Origin: a virus | Length of the DNA: 36,769 nt | Direction: 5' to 3' (one strand) | Virus record (IMG/VR): IMGVR_UViG_3300010155_000027 | Coordinates: 1-36,769 of that record | In this document: one piece after another, positions 1 through 8,404 of the stretch | Position numbering within the stretch: the stretch's first letter is position 1 | Layout of the letters: every line of letters begins with the position of its first letter | Notes under the pieces: generated by a model | Databases searched by the model: none | Seen by the model: the letters and a program-made list of their open reading frames with translations, nothing else | Told to the model about the DNA's origin: nothing | Program-made: the position numbers and the translations under genes

Positions 1-273
1 AAGCAAATTATGGATGATGTTGTACTCGCTGTAAGTGGGTTGCAATACTTTTGGCTTATGGACCCTGAACTTGCAGTCGCAGATGTTGTTACAGTAGCAG
101 CAATTGCAACTGGATTAAAGGTTAGGATTCCTAATGCTCCATATTATGCTTTTAATTTAAATGGTGCCAGTACATTAGCAGCTGAATCTGCGACATGGAA
201 AATTATACAAGCTGCAGATGGCAGCAATTCTCCATTAGCAACAGTTGGTGGTGTAGGTGCTGACCCATCGTAG
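1..273 (+). CDS. C-terminal end of an unidentified virion protein (5' partial)
   Basis: The frame is open from base 1, and no ribosome binding site precedes the first ATG at base 10, so this is probably the last 90 or so residues of a longer protein cut by the window edge. The visible part is Ala/Val/Gly-rich, has one hydrophobic stretch (AVADVVTVAAIATGL) and no Cys, and ends in a small-residue tail. It sits directly upstream of a strong hairpin and of structural genes. A capsid or head-surface protein would fit that place (many podoviruses have a terminator just after the major capsid gene), but nothing in the sequence proves it. Confidence 0.6.
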   Translation, partial: KQIMDDVVLAVSGLQYFWLMDPELAVADVVTVAAIATGLKVRIPNAPYYAFNLNGASTLAAESATWKIIQAADGSNSPLATVGGVGADPS

Positions 274-294
274 TAAGTGGTTAGTTTATTAATC

Positions 295-320
295 GTATAT
301 GGGGCTTCGGCCCCGTATAC
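295..320 (+). terminator. UUCG-tetraloop hairpin, probable transcription terminator or RNA-processing site
   Basis: An 11-bp stem (295-305 with 310-320, one T-G wobble) closes on a C(UUCG)G tetraloop, the most stable RNA tetraloop. It lies in the 66-base gap after the first gene. No run of T follows, so it is not a textbook intrinsic terminator. It could act on a phage polymerase, attenuate late transcription after the head gene, or protect the 3' end of the upstream mRNA. Confidence 0.65.
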
Positions 321-339
321 ACAGATTTAAGGAGAAAAT

Positions 340-840
340 ATGGCAGGAGGATATTCAAGTAGATGGACAACGCTAGGTAGTAATACTAATAGTGCAGTTG
401 ACCCTGGGACTGATAGTAGTGGTAAATTTGGGGACCAGCCAAATGTAAGCGTTGTAACAGCTGGAGGAGGAATTAATGCACAAGTTAGACATGAATGTCA
501 TATGTGGAATGTTGATACAGCTGATTTTTCATCACTACCTTTTAATTGGGCAATTAATACTGATTTTACAGTGGTAGTTAATTCAGCTGGAAATACAGCA
601 GATTCAGACCCAGGTGCTATTGAAGTTGAAATAGAAGGTTCAGTAGATGGAGATAATTGGATGCAAATGAGAGATATGGGAGATTTTAGTCCTGGAACTG
701 CAGCAGTTGTAGGAACATTGGTATATGACTTTGATACATATGGTAGAATGCCTTATATGAGAATTACAATGAATAGTGCTAATGCTACAGATAATAGCGC
801 TAAACCTTTTAAAGTTAACGTTTTTATGCATAATTCATAA
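340..840 (+). CDS. beta-rich virion protein, possible head decoration or fibre protein
   Basis: 166 aa. The start is fixed by an AAGGAG site at 329-334. The N-terminal 50 residues are Gly/Ser/Asn-rich and flexible. The C-terminal 100 look like one beta-sandwich: an IEVEIEGSVDGDNW segment, a YGRMPYMRITM strand and a final FKVNVFMHN strand. That layout (a 'DG-W' strand followed by 'PY-R-') is common in phage decoration and accessory head proteins. There is no signal peptide, Cys cluster or catalytic motif. Its stop overlaps the next start (TAATG), so the two are likely co-translated. Function is inferred only from composition and position. Confidence 0.75.
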   Translation: MAGGYSSRWTTLGSNTNSAVDPGTDSSGKFGDQPNVSVVTAGGGINAQVRHECHMWNVDTADFSSLPFNWAINTDFTVVVNSAGNTADSDPGAIEVEIEGSVDGDNWMQMRDMGDFSPGTAAVVGTLVYDFDTYGRMPYMRITMNSANATDNSAKPFKVNVFMHNS

Positions 841-1862
841 TGCCTAATATTACAATAGCTAGCAATGCAAGTCAGGCGGCAGGTAAATGGCTTCCATATT
901 ATTATAAACCTTTTTTATTAGGAACTACAGGTAATGCTGATGGAACTGATGGACAACAATACATTACTCAAACAGTTGGGGGTAGTGATGTAGAGATACA
1001 GGGGAGTTGTACTAGTGATGCTAATACTGGTTATTATTATATTTTGGAATTTTTACATGGGACATCAGATTACTTTTATGTTAGAAAATATGATTTAGGT
1101 GATAATTTAATTGATAGAATTTATGCAAGTGATACAGGAGCTGCTGAAGATGGGAATTGGTGGTCATACTCTTCAACTGGTTCTGTTACAATAGATGTAG
1201 GAGTTTCCCTTTATCTTACAAGTACTACGGGTTTTGCTTCTGCAGATGAGTATAAAATTGAATTACCAACGGCAGACCAAATGAATAGAAGAAAAATTTA
1301 CCATGGAGGTTATTCAAGTTTTTTAAGAATGCCTTATGCAGAAGGAGTTGCTTTTCATAGTGATATTTTTCCAACTTCCTTGAAAAATAAAAATGTAAGT
1401 ATAGTATTTGCTCCTCCAGATGGATTAAATTCTGGCAGTGCTGAAATAATAAAAGATAACGGTAATATGTTAGCATTATCTAAGGAACTTCTTGGTGGGA
1501 ATAATGCTGTTTCATTGTCAATGGAGTGGCAAGTAAACAAAGATTCAAGAACATCTGCTAATGCAACGGACCATACTAGAACAGATTTTGAATGGGGTAC
1601 AGGGGAAACTTGGCAATTAGGTACAATTTTTGGATATGATATGGACCCAAGAAGTAGTACTGATATGCCTATTTATTCAAGTGCAACATCATCTGATTTA
1701 GATTATTCGCTTCCTGCTACTGGGCTAACGCAGCATCAAAATATTAGTGTATCAGGTAGAGCAGGATATGTAAGATTTAAAACAGAGTTTATGCTTGGAA
1801 CTGGTTCGGGCACTATAGCGGCTCATAATCAGTTTTGGCCAATAATAATAATGATAAGTTAA
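840..1862 (+). CDS. structural protein of unknown function
   Basis: 340 aa, starting in a TAATG overlap with the preceding gene. It is rich in Ser, Thr, Gly, Tyr and Asp and is predicted mostly beta. No catalytic motif, membrane segment or coiled coil is visible. The N-terminal 150 residues look like an adhesin/jelly-roll type fold (GYYYILEFL, DYFYVRKYDLGDN, SVTIDVGVSLYLTS strands). The remainder contains RMPYAEGVAF and SMEWQVNKDSRT segments. With its partner upstream it could form a capsid-surface or fibre structure. I do not recognise a family. Confidence 0.75.
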   Translation: MPNITIASNASQAAGKWLPYYYKPFLLGTTGNADGTDGQQYITQTVGGSDVEIQGSCTSDANTGYYYILEFLHGTSDYFYVRKYDLGDNLIDRIYASDTGAAEDGNWWSYSSTGSVTIDVGVSLYLTSTTGFASADEYKIELPTADQMNRRKIYHGGYSSFLRMPYAEGVAFHSDIFPTSLKNKNVSIVFAPPDGLNSGSAEIIKDNGNMLALSKELLGGNNAVSLSMEWQVNKDSRTSANATDHTRTDFEWGTGETWQLGTIFGYDMDPRSSTDMPIYSSATSSDLDYSLPATGLTQHQNISVSGRAGYVRFKTEFMLGTGSGTIAAHNQFWPIIIMIS

Positions 1863-1877
1863 CAATAAGGGGTAATG

Positions 1878-2030
1878 ATGGGACAAAAGAAACAAAAAAC
1901 ATATATAAATTTAGCAGGGAAGAGTTCTACTACAATAACTAGACAAAAAAGATTTACTGCTAAAAAAGGTAGAAGAAGGGGCAAATCCATTCAAGCTAAA
2001 GCAAGGGGTTCAGCCAGGTCTAGTAGATAA
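1878..2030 (+). CDS. very small, highly basic protein (50 aa)
   Basis: Translates from ATG 1878, 5 nt after AAGGGG at 1867-1872 (an ATG at 1875 is also in frame). It contains a QKRFTAKKGRRRGKSIQAK segment, a SARSSR end, about one third Lys/Arg and no Asp or Glu. The composition suggests a nucleic-acid-binding or DNA-condensing peptide packed with the genome, or an internal head peptide. It ends in TAATG, overlapping the next small gene. The orderly overlaps on both sides, the ribosome site and the absence of any competing frame support a real gene. The role is not recognised. Confidence 0.65.
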   Translation: MGQKKQKTYINLAGKSSTTITRQKRFTAKKGRRRGKSIQAKARGSARSSR

Positions 2031-2143
2031 TGGCTAAAAATTTAGCAAATAGATTTTCAACTAGTTTCGGGAATCCTTGGCATGGTCAGGTGAAGCCCGA
2101 TTCTAGGAGAAAATTAAACTTAAAGAAAAAAGGTAAGAAATAA
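2030..2143 (+). CDS. very small basic protein (37 aa)
   Basis: Starts in a TAATG overlap with the preceding basic peptide and stops in a TAATG overlap with the 901-aa gene. It begins MAKNLANRFSTSFGNPWHGQ and ends in a Lys-rich tail (LNLKKKGKK). Net charge is strongly positive. The stop/start coupling on both sides strongly suggests that it is translated. It may bind DNA or the portal/adaptor region, but this is only inference from charge and place. Confidence 0.6.
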   Translation: MAKNLANRFSTSFGNPWHGQVKPDSRRKLNLKKKGKK

Positions 2144-4848
2144 TGGCATCAATGGATGTAGTTATACAATCATTAGCAGGAACAGCAGACCAAACTGAGA
2201 TGAATAGTTGGGCTTTATCAGGATTACATGAAATATTAAGTGTTATGCCTAATAAATCCTTAAGACAATATTCTACGGAGACTAGTTTGACTGATGTTGC
2301 CCCTCAATTAGCAAATGTAAATTTAAAGAGGATATTTAGTGTAACTAGAGAAGAGGCTGATAGTGGTCCGTATATTATTTGTAGAAAGGTTGACCTTAAT
2401 ACATTTAATAAAGGTAATGATGCTAATAGTCTCTATAGCGCTACTGTAGGAAGTCCTATGTATAATGTTAATAATAACATTTTATCTATATGGCCTGAAC
2501 CAACATCAGCTCAAAATGCCAAAGTAACACACTTTGAATATCCTTCTAGTGTTGATGTATCGGAAATTTCTGAACAGGTTGGTATATTAAATCTTACACC
2601 TAATATAACTCAATTAGTTATATTATTTACGGCAATTAAAGTATTGCATAATAAGATGAATGAAAAGTCAGCTAGTTTACCTAGTGATTTATCAGTTCCT
2701 GTAATGACGGTTATATCTACATCTTTACCTAGTTATACTGCTCCAACAGCATTTGTAATGCCAGTTGCTCCAGCAGGAGTAGATATTGACTTTTCAGAAG
2801 TTGGTACTATTGAAAGTTTTATATCACCTGTATTTAGTACTCCTACATTAGGAACAATTAGTGCGATGAGTTTACCTAGTTCTCCAAATACTCCAGTAAT
2901 GAATGAAAAAAGTGTTACTATAACAGGTACTGCTCCTACTTACATAGCACCTGTTATATCATTAGATACTCTTACTATTACTGATTTGACAATAAGTTCA
3001 GCAGCACCAGTTGCTCCTAGTATAGATTTAATTACTGTTGGAACATTGAGTGGTGATGCCCCTACTTATATTGCTCCAGTATTATCTTTAGATACTATAA
3101 CTATTACTGATTTAGTATTAGCTTCTACAGCTCCTGTATCGCCTAGTATAGATTTATCATCTGTTACTCTTAATGGAATTGCCCCTACTTATGTAGCCCC
3201 AGTACTATCTTTAGAGACAGCTCCAACTATTACTAGTTTGACTATATCTACAGTCTTACCTGTTCCACCAACATTAGATTCTACTTCTATTGATACTTCT
3301 GGTTTAACAAATCCAACTTTTACTCCTCCAGTTATGAATGCTCCTGATTGGAATGATACTAATACTTGGATAACAACTGAAGAAGATAGTGAAATGTCAG
3401 CAGCAAGGGTACAGGAAATAGGTGGAAAAATACAAGAGTTTAGTTCAAGAATGCAGGAAGCTCAAGCGCAGTTTACTAAAGAAAATGCTATTTTACAGAA
3501 AGATTTACAAATAGCAATGCAAAATGCTAATACTTTTGAACAGGGTAAGTTAAGTAAATATGGAGCAGAATTACAGTCATATCAAGCGAGTGTTTCATCT
3601 GAAGTACAGGAATGGCAACTTGATTACACTAAACAAATATCTATATGGGAAAGTAAAAAACAATCTGCTTTACAAGCTTATCAATCAGATATGCAGAATA
3701 ATTTAAATGTTTTTAATAAAGAAAATATCTTATATCAAGCAAACCTCCAGAAGGACCTTCAGGATGCTCAACTATCTGAATCAGAAGAAGGTAGAAAGTT
3801 GCAGAATTATTCTAATGAATTACAAGCATATCAAGCAAATCTTAATAAGGAAGTTCAACAATTTCAACTTAATATGGGGAAAAATACGCAAATATGGGAA
3901 ACAGTTAGACAAACTGACTTACAAAAATATGGTAGCGATATACAGAACTCTTTAAACTCTTTTAATAAGGAGAATATAGAGTATCAAGCAAAACTACAAT
4001 CTGATTTACAAGATGCTCAACTTGCTGAATCTAAGGAAGGTAGGGAGTTACAACAATATTCAAATGATTTGCAGTTGTATCAAGCAAATGTCAATAAAGA
4101 AGTACAGCAATTTCAGAATAATATGCAGAAAGATATACAGATATGGGACGCAACTAGGCAGACAAATTTGCAGAAATATGGAAGTGATATACAGAATGCT
4201 TTAAATACATTTAATAAAGAAGGTGCAGAATATCAAGCTCTTTTACAAAAAGACCTTCAAGATGCTAAATTGAAAGAAACTAAAGAAGGTAGAGATTTAC
4301 AAAAATATGGACAAGATGTTCAATCATATCAAGCTCAAGTTAATACAGAAATTCAAAAATGGACCAATGAAACATTTGGAAAGGTATTTCAAGAATGGAC
4401 TCAAAGATATCAAGGTCAACTTCAACAATATGGAAACGACCTACAGAATGAAACATCAAGAGTTTCTGCATCTGTAAATGATTATCAAGCTAAGTTAGGA
4501 AAAGCTTTGCAAACATATCAAGCTGAAACAGGATATGATTTATCTAAATATCAAGCTGAAACACAAGCACAATCGCAGAAGTATACAAATGATTTACAAC
4601 AAAATACTTCTACTTTTACTAATGAATTGAAAAAGTATAGTTCTGAAATACAAAAAGTATCTTCAGATAATCAAAGTGCTTTAGCTAAATTTGGACAAGA
4701 TTTGGCAAATTATGGTGCTAAAATACAGAAACATTCTACTGATTATCAATGGCTTCAAGGGCAGTATGCTGCGTTGAAGCAAGATTATAATCAAGGAATA
4801 CAAATTTTAATTGGTGGAGGAAATCCACCACAACAAGGAGAAAAATAA
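2143..4848 (+). CDS. adaptor-like head-tail protein fused to Pro-rich repeats and a long repeat-built coiled coil
   Basis: 901 aa in three parts. (1) Residues 1-190 resemble small T7 gp11-type adaptor/head-tail connector proteins: an N-terminal helical pair, a central beta part with NILSIWPEPTSAQ then AKVTHFEYP, and a closing helix LVILFTAIKVLHNKM. (2) Residues 190-390 are Pro/Ser/Thr-rich, including three repeats of about 42 residues that start APTY(I/V)APV. (3) Residues 420-870 are Gln-rich coiled coil, mostly 80-83-residue repeats carrying YQA, LQKY and IQIW patterns. The tail ends in GGGNPPQQGEK. If assembled as an oligomeric ring, the coil could form a tube or fibre bundle leaving the portal vertex. 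The adaptor assignment is tentative; the repeats are clear. Confidence 0.7.
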   Translation: MASMDVVIQSLAGTADQTEMNSWALSGLHEILSVMPNKSLRQYSTETSLTDVAPQLANVNLKRIFSVTREEADSGPYIICRKVDLNTFNKGNDANSLYSATVGSPMYNVNNNILSIWPEPTSAQNAKVTHFEYPSSVDVSEISEQVGILNLTPNITQLVILFTAIKVLHNKMNEKSASLPSDLSVPVMTVISTSLPSYTAPTAFVMPVAPAGVDIDFSEVGTIESFISPVFSTPTLGTISAMSLPSSPNTPVMNEKSVTITGTAPTYIAPVISLDTLTITDLTISSAAPVAPSIDLITVGTLSGDAPTYIAPVLSLDTITITDLVLASTAPVSPSIDLSSVTLNGIAPTYVAPVLSLETAPTITSLTISTVLPVPPTLDSTSIDTSGLTNPTFTPPVMNAPDWNDTNTWITTEEDSEMSAARVQEIGGKIQEFSSRMQEAQAQFTKENAILQKDLQIAMQNANTFEQGKLSKYGAELQSYQASVSSEVQEWQLDYTKQISIWESKKQSALQAYQSDMQNNLNVFNKENILYQANLQKDLQDAQLSESEEGRKLQNYSNELQAYQANLNKEVQQFQLNMGKNTQIWETVRQTDLQKYGSDIQNSLNSFNKENIEYQAKLQSDLQDAQLAESKEGRELQQYSNDLQLYQANVNKEVQQFQNNMQKDIQIWDATRQTNLQKYGSDIQNALNTFNKEGAEYQALLQKDLQDAKLKETKEGRDLQKYGQDVQSYQAQVNTEIQKWTNETFGKVFQEWTQRYQGQLQQYGNDLQNETSRVSASVNDYQAKLGKALQTYQAETGYDLSKYQAETQAQSQKYTNDLQQNTSTFTNELKKYSSEIQKVSSDNQSALAKFGQDLANYGAKIQKHSTDYQWLQGQYAALKQDYNQGIQILIGGGNPPQQGEK
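2932..3306 (+). repeat. three tandem ~42-residue Pro/Ser/Thr repeats within the 901-aa protein
   Basis: Units begin at residues 264, 306 and 347 (nt 2932, 3058, 3181) with APTYIAPV, APTYIAPV and APTYVAPV. Each continues SL(D/E)...TIT(D/S)L and an (S/A)PSIDL-type segment in units 1 and 2. The DNA is diverged, so this is a protein-level repeat. Confidence 0.8.
3478..4390 (+). repeat. tandem 80/83-residue coiled-coil repeats within the 901-aa protein
   Basis: Units begin with KE(N/G) at nt 3478, 3718, 3967 and 4216, spaced 240, 249 and 249 bases. Each carries YQA.LQ.DLQDA, LQ.Y...LQ.YQA.VN.E(V/I)Q, QIW and LQKYGSDIQN.LN.FN elements; the last unit diverges after about 55 residues. The constant 83-residue period fits a rod built by internal duplication. 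Confidence 0.85.
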
Positions 4849-5363
4849 TGGCAGATAAAAATACACCTGCATTTTCAGTGTCTGTTACGCCAAAGGTATC
4901 ATTAGATGAAAGTAATGGTAATTATATGGCACAAGACGTTATTCATGAAAATGTAAGGAAAACATTAGGTGGCAGTGGTGTTGTTACTGGAACAGGAATG
5001 GAAGCATTGGGTGGTACTGGTAGTTCATGGGCTGATGGTGTTTATACTCAATTAACTAATAGCTCTAATGCTGGGGCTATAGCTAATGATGAAGATTCTG
5101 ATATAGTATTTATTAAGCATCTTGGAACATTAGTTTCAGATGGTACAGCATCAGATAATAGTACAACTTCGCTTTTAGTTAAATGTGGTTCAGCTCATGG
5201 AAGTAATAGTGCTGATGTAGTTATAGCAGAGTTACTTAATGGTGAAGCTATAGTATTACCAAGACCTGGTGTAACTTCAGCTATAGTACTAGCAACTGGA
5301 GATGGAGCAGGTGGAACTAGTTCTAATCACGTCAACGTAGAAGTTTTTGTAGCTGGTACTTAG
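4848..5363 (+). CDS. beta-rich virion protein, paralogue of the gene at 9800-10315
   Basis: 171 aa, starting in a TAATG overlap with the 901-aa gene. After a polar N-terminus and a Gly-rich segment (GGSGVVTGTGMEALGGTGSS), the C-terminal half (VFIKHLGTLVSDGT... AHG...) follows the same pattern as the 171-aa protein at 9800-10315 (FLFIKNTGFRDDGT... AHG...). Both share a GE motif and a Gly/Ser-rich SS segment before the last strand. The two are probably distant duplicates. No enzyme motif or membrane segment is seen. A minor capsid, decoration or fibre-linked role is plausible. Confidence 0.75.
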   Translation: MADKNTPAFSVSVTPKVSLDESNGNYMAQDVIHENVRKTLGGSGVVTGTGMEALGGTGSSWADGVYTQLTNSSNAGAIANDEDSDIVFIKHLGTLVSDGTASDNSTTSLLVKCGSAHGSNSADVVIAELLNGEAIVLPRPGVTSAIVLATGDGAGGTSSNHVNVEVFVAGT

Positions 5364-5381
5364 GATTAAATAGGAGTCTAA

Positions 5382-5660
5382 ATGACAACTAAAGAGATGA
5401 TGGAATTAGTACAACAACATCATCCACATATGGGTGAAGTTGAAGTAGTCAAGCTTTTAAATAGAGCTAAGAATGACTTTTGTGCTCAAACAGAAATTGT
5501 TAAGGATAGTTATACGTTTAATACTGTAGCTAATCAAAGATATTATGATATAGACAATAGAATACTTAAAATTCTACATGTTTGGCTTAATGATGTGGAA
5601 ATTCCTAGGACAATTGGTAAACCTAAAATAGATGATGAAGATACTGGAGAATATACATAA
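5382..5660 (+). CDS. small connector-type protein, N-terminal half of a two-gene unit
   Basis: 92 aa, after a TAGGAG site. Begins TKEMMELVQQHHPHMGEVEV with an amphipathic helix (VVKLLNRAKNDF), then QRYYDIDNRILKILHVWLNDVEIPR and an acidic end (KIDDEDTGEYT). The 'QRYY-ild...ilkI..V.l.d..IPR' pattern is typical of phage head-tail connector/adaptor-like proteins. Its stop overlaps the next start (TAATG). That neighbour looks like the continuation of the same fold (a second beta part followed by a closing helix), so the two products may assemble together. Confidence 0.7.
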   Translation: MTTKEMMELVQQHHPHMGEVEVVKLLNRAKNDFCAQTEIVKDSYTFNTVANQRYYDIDNRILKILHVWLNDVEIPRTIGKPKIDDEDTGEYT

Positions 5661-6049
5661 TGGCTACTAAAATAACAAGAGCTTGGTATCCAGATAAATT
5701 AGGAAAATTAGGAATAGTAGAAAAAGCTACTAATGCGATTACTAAGGATGGATATACAGCTAATTGGACTTCTATTAGTCAAGTAAAGGCTACTAGAATA
5801 TATGCTATATCAAATGATAGTGATATAAGTATTAATGAACTAACTAATACCTTTAATCAAATACCTGGACAATTTCATGAAGCTTTGGTTTATAAAGTTA
5901 TAGCTATGGGCTATAAAGACCCAAGAAATTTAGAAATAAAGTTAGCTCAATATTTTGATGCAGAATATAGCAAATCAGTAAAACAAGGAAAGAAATTTTC
6001 AAAAAGTAATTATATACAAACTGGCTTTACAAGGCCTCAAGATTTTTAG
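5660..6049 (+). CDS. connector-type protein, likely C-terminal partner of the preceding gene
   Basis: 129 aa. Contains WYPDKLGKLGIVEKATNAIT, then short beta strands, IPGQFHEALVYKVIAMGYKD (a helix typical of the last part of connector/adaptor proteins), LAQYFDAEYSKSVKQGKKF and a NYIQTGFTRPQDF tail. Together with the 92-aa protein upstream this reads like one connector fold encoded by two overlapping genes. The frame is shifted by one at the TAATG junction, and reading on in the old frame soon meets a stop. It may be a natural split or an old frameshift. Confidence 0.7.
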   Translation: MATKITRAWYPDKLGKLGIVEKATNAITKDGYTANWTSISQVKATRIYAISNDSDISINELTNTFNQIPGQFHEALVYKVIAMGYKDPRNLEIKLAQYFDAEYSKSVKQGKKFSKSNYIQTGFTRPQDF

Positions 6050-6058
6050 GAGAGAATT

Positions 6059-8221
6059 ATGCCAACGTGGACAAAGGAAGTAGTAGATTTATCAGTAGCT
6101 GGAACTTCTCTTACTATTGATGATATAAAAATAGATGGAAATACTATAGGCCATACAAATGATACTGATTTATTAACTTTAACTAATACGAATTTAACAG
6201 TTGCAGGTAATGTAACTATTGAAAATGATTTAACTGTTACAGGTAATACAATTACATTTGGAAATGGTGAAATAATAAATAATGCATCAGATAATATAAT
6301 TTCATTTGCAACTGGTACATTACTACTGACTACAACTGGAAGCTCAGCTACTCTTCAATTAAAGCCTGGTACTAATGGAGATGCTAAAATAAACCTTTTT
6401 GAAAGGCCAGTAGGTGGAATTTGCAGTTGGACTATTGGTAATGATGGAGCTTCATCAGATGTCTTAAAATTTGATGCTGGAGTAGCAGTAGTTGGTGATG
6501 CTACTAAACTTTCTTTAACTCAAGCTGGCAATATGACAATTGCAGGAGATTTAACTATATCAGGTGGTAATATTACAAATGCTATTACATGTGATAGTGA
6601 TTTGACTGTTACGGGAACAATGTATGCAGCAAGAATTCTTTATCATACAGGAGATACAAATACTTATTTAGACTTTCGAGATGATAGAATCTCATTATAT
6701 GCTGGTGGAAATACTGTTCTTGATTATGCCGAAGATGGTTCTGATACACTTAAATTAGCTGGTTCAGGAAATGCTGATACTACTATTGGTGATGCTACTA
6801 CATTCTTTGTAGGCGGTAGTGAAGGTTCTTATGATACTAAAGTAGGAATTGGAACAGCCACTCCTTCTTCTGCCTTAGATGTAGTAGGATTAGTTACGGC
6901 TAGTTTAGGAGTTAAATTAGGTAATAATATTATATATGCTTCAGATGGTGCCGCAACAATCACTATTAATCCTACAAATGATGATATTACGATTTTAGGA
7001 GGTTTGACTGCTGGTTCAATTGGTACTGGTAGGGATGTCAAATTTTGGGGAGCTAGTGGTAGTAATTATATGCTATGGGATGCAAGTCAAGATGTACTAC
7101 ATATTAATACTACTGATGATGAAGAATGTTTAAAATTAACAAGTACTGATACAGGTGCAGTTCAAGGCCCTGCTATTATTTTTGAAAGAAATCCTGGAGA
7201 AGTAGGAGAAGTTTCTGACAATTTAGGAGCATGTATTTTTAAAGGATATAATGCTAATCCATCTCCAGAAGTAATAACATATGGAGAGATAGCTACATCG
7301 ATTACAAGTCCAGCTGATTCAAAGGAATCTGGTAAGATGGAGTTAAAAGTCGATGCTAATGGTACTGTATCTACCTTTCTTAGTGGAACAGGAGCAGTAG
7401 ATGGAACTGTTGATGTATCCATAGCTGTTGGTACAGATTCTATAACTACAATTGCAGGAACTTCTCAGCTCAATGGAACTTTAACAGTTGGAGCAGATAC
7501 TGATGGTCATGATGTTAAGTTTTTTGGAAATACTACTGCTAACTATATGCTATGGGATGAATCTCAAGATATTTTAAATGTAATTGGTTCAGGTGTTAAT
7601 ATTAAACAACTTGGAGGTAATGATTATCAGCCTAGATTAAATTTTTATAATTATGATGCTGGTAATAGTAGTAGCCAAGGAATGTCTGAGATACACTTTT
7701 TTAATTCAAAATCTGATACAGAGGCATATGTAGCAACCGATGCAGATGCACATTTAGGAAGACTAGTTTGGCATGCATCTACTGATTCTGATTTTAAGTA
7801 TGCTTCTACGATAAATTGTAGACAGACTTCTGCTTATGGTTCGGGTGCTAATGTTGGAAGTGAATTAAAATTTACAACTCAGACACAGATTGATACTGGT
7901 GCAACTGTGGCCTCTAGTTTCTCTTGGGCTCCTCCTGCAACTCCTGCAGCTGATAATAAGGCTAATTTAATAATTAATGGAACCAGTGTTGATATAACCC
8001 AGGCTTCTGCTAATCAATTATATATTAAAAATGGGGAAGCACCAGGCACAGTTATGGATACTTATATTGCTATAGGTAGTAAAAATATTGGAGGCGATAC
8101 AGCTCTTGAATTAACTCAAGAAGAAGCTCCAGTAGAAGAAGCTGTTACATCCGATTGGACTTTACAGGTAACTATAAATGGTAAAATATACAAGATTTTG
8201 TTAGAATATGTTTCTGGATAA
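6059..8221 (+). CDS. fibre-like structural protein with repeated 'DVKF-G...NYMLWD' modules
   Basis: 720 aa, ribosome site TAGGAGAG. The N-terminal region is a run of short beta repeats (LTVAGNVTIENDLTVTGNTI, MTIAGDLTISGGNITNAI, CDSDLTVTGTMYA), as in many marine phage fibre and appendage proteins. Two copies of a module start RDVKFWG...NYMLWDASQD (residues 325-344) and HDVKFFG...NYMLWDESQD (residues 484-503). A short acidic linker leads to the last strand (INGKIYKILLEY). No catalytic residues are apparent. It may be a capsid- or tail-attached trimeric fibre. The middle region is paralogous to the 222-aa protein at 8405-9073. Confidence 0.75.
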   Translation: MPTWTKEVVDLSVAGTSLTIDDIKIDGNTIGHTNDTDLLTLTNTNLTVAGNVTIENDLTVTGNTITFGNGEIINNASDNIISFATGTLLLTTTGSSATLQLKPGTNGDAKINLFERPVGGICSWTIGNDGASSDVLKFDAGVAVVGDATKLSLTQAGNMTIAGDLTISGGNITNAITCDSDLTVTGTMYAARILYHTGDTNTYLDFRDDRISLYAGGNTVLDYAEDGSDTLKLAGSGNADTTIGDATTFFVGGSEGSYDTKVGIGTATPSSALDVVGLVTASLGVKLGNNIIYASDGAATITINPTNDDITILGGLTAGSIGTGRDVKFWGASGSNYMLWDASQDVLHINTTDDEECLKLTSTDTGAVQGPAIIFERNPGEVGEVSDNLGACIFKGYNANPSPEVITYGEIATSITSPADSKESGKMELKVDANGTVSTFLSGTGAVDGTVDVSIAVGTDSITTIAGTSQLNGTLTVGADTDGHDVKFFGNTTANYMLWDESQDILNVIGSGVNIKQLGGNDYQPRLNFYNYDAGNSSSQGMSEIHFFNSKSDTEAYVATDADAHLGRLVWHASTDSDFKYASTINCRQTSAYGSGANVGSELKFTTQTQIDTGATVASSFSWAPPATPAADNKANLIINGTSVDITQASANQLYIKNGEAPGTVMDTYIAIGSKNIGGDTALELTQEEAPVEEAVTSDWTLQVTINGKIYKILLEYVSG

Positions 8222-8239
8222 TAAAATAAAGGAGTACAA

Positions 8240-8404
8240 GTGGACTTAAAAGAAAAGTTAGGGAGTCTTAAAAACCAACAAGAACAAGCAAGAGAATTGT
8301 TTATTAAATGTCAGGGTGCAATTGAATTTCTTGAAAGTGAAATCAAAGAACAAGAGAGTTCTAATGATAAAGATAAAAAAGAAAATAAGAAAGAGGGTAA
8401 ATAA
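8240..8404 (+). CDS. small coiled-coil protein (54 aa, GTG start)
   Basis: The GTG at 8240 follows GGAG at 8231-8234 with good spacing. The product begins MDLKEKLGSLKNQQEQAREL, has a FIKCQGAIEFLESEIKEQE segment and an acidic/lysine tail. This 'L..l..qqeqa......GAI.fLE..I' pattern recurs in short proteins of unrelated phages, where it lies among structural or lysis genes; I know of no assigned function. It fills the only gap between the two paralogous fibre genes, and its stop is immediately followed by the next ATG. Confidence 0.7.
   Translation: MDLKEKLGSLKNQQEQARELFIKCQGAIEFLESEIKEQESSNDKDKKENKKEGK

Noticed and set aside
3707-4204. Alternative-frame proteins across the coiled-coil repeats
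   Set aside because: They arise because the 249-bp repeat keeps a second frame open. They have no ribosome sites and are shadows of the 901-aa gene.
3478-4390. CRISPR array or DNA-level tandem repeat
   Set aside because: The units are 240-249 bp, diverged in DNA and in frame with a coiled-coil protein; there is no repeat-spacer pattern.
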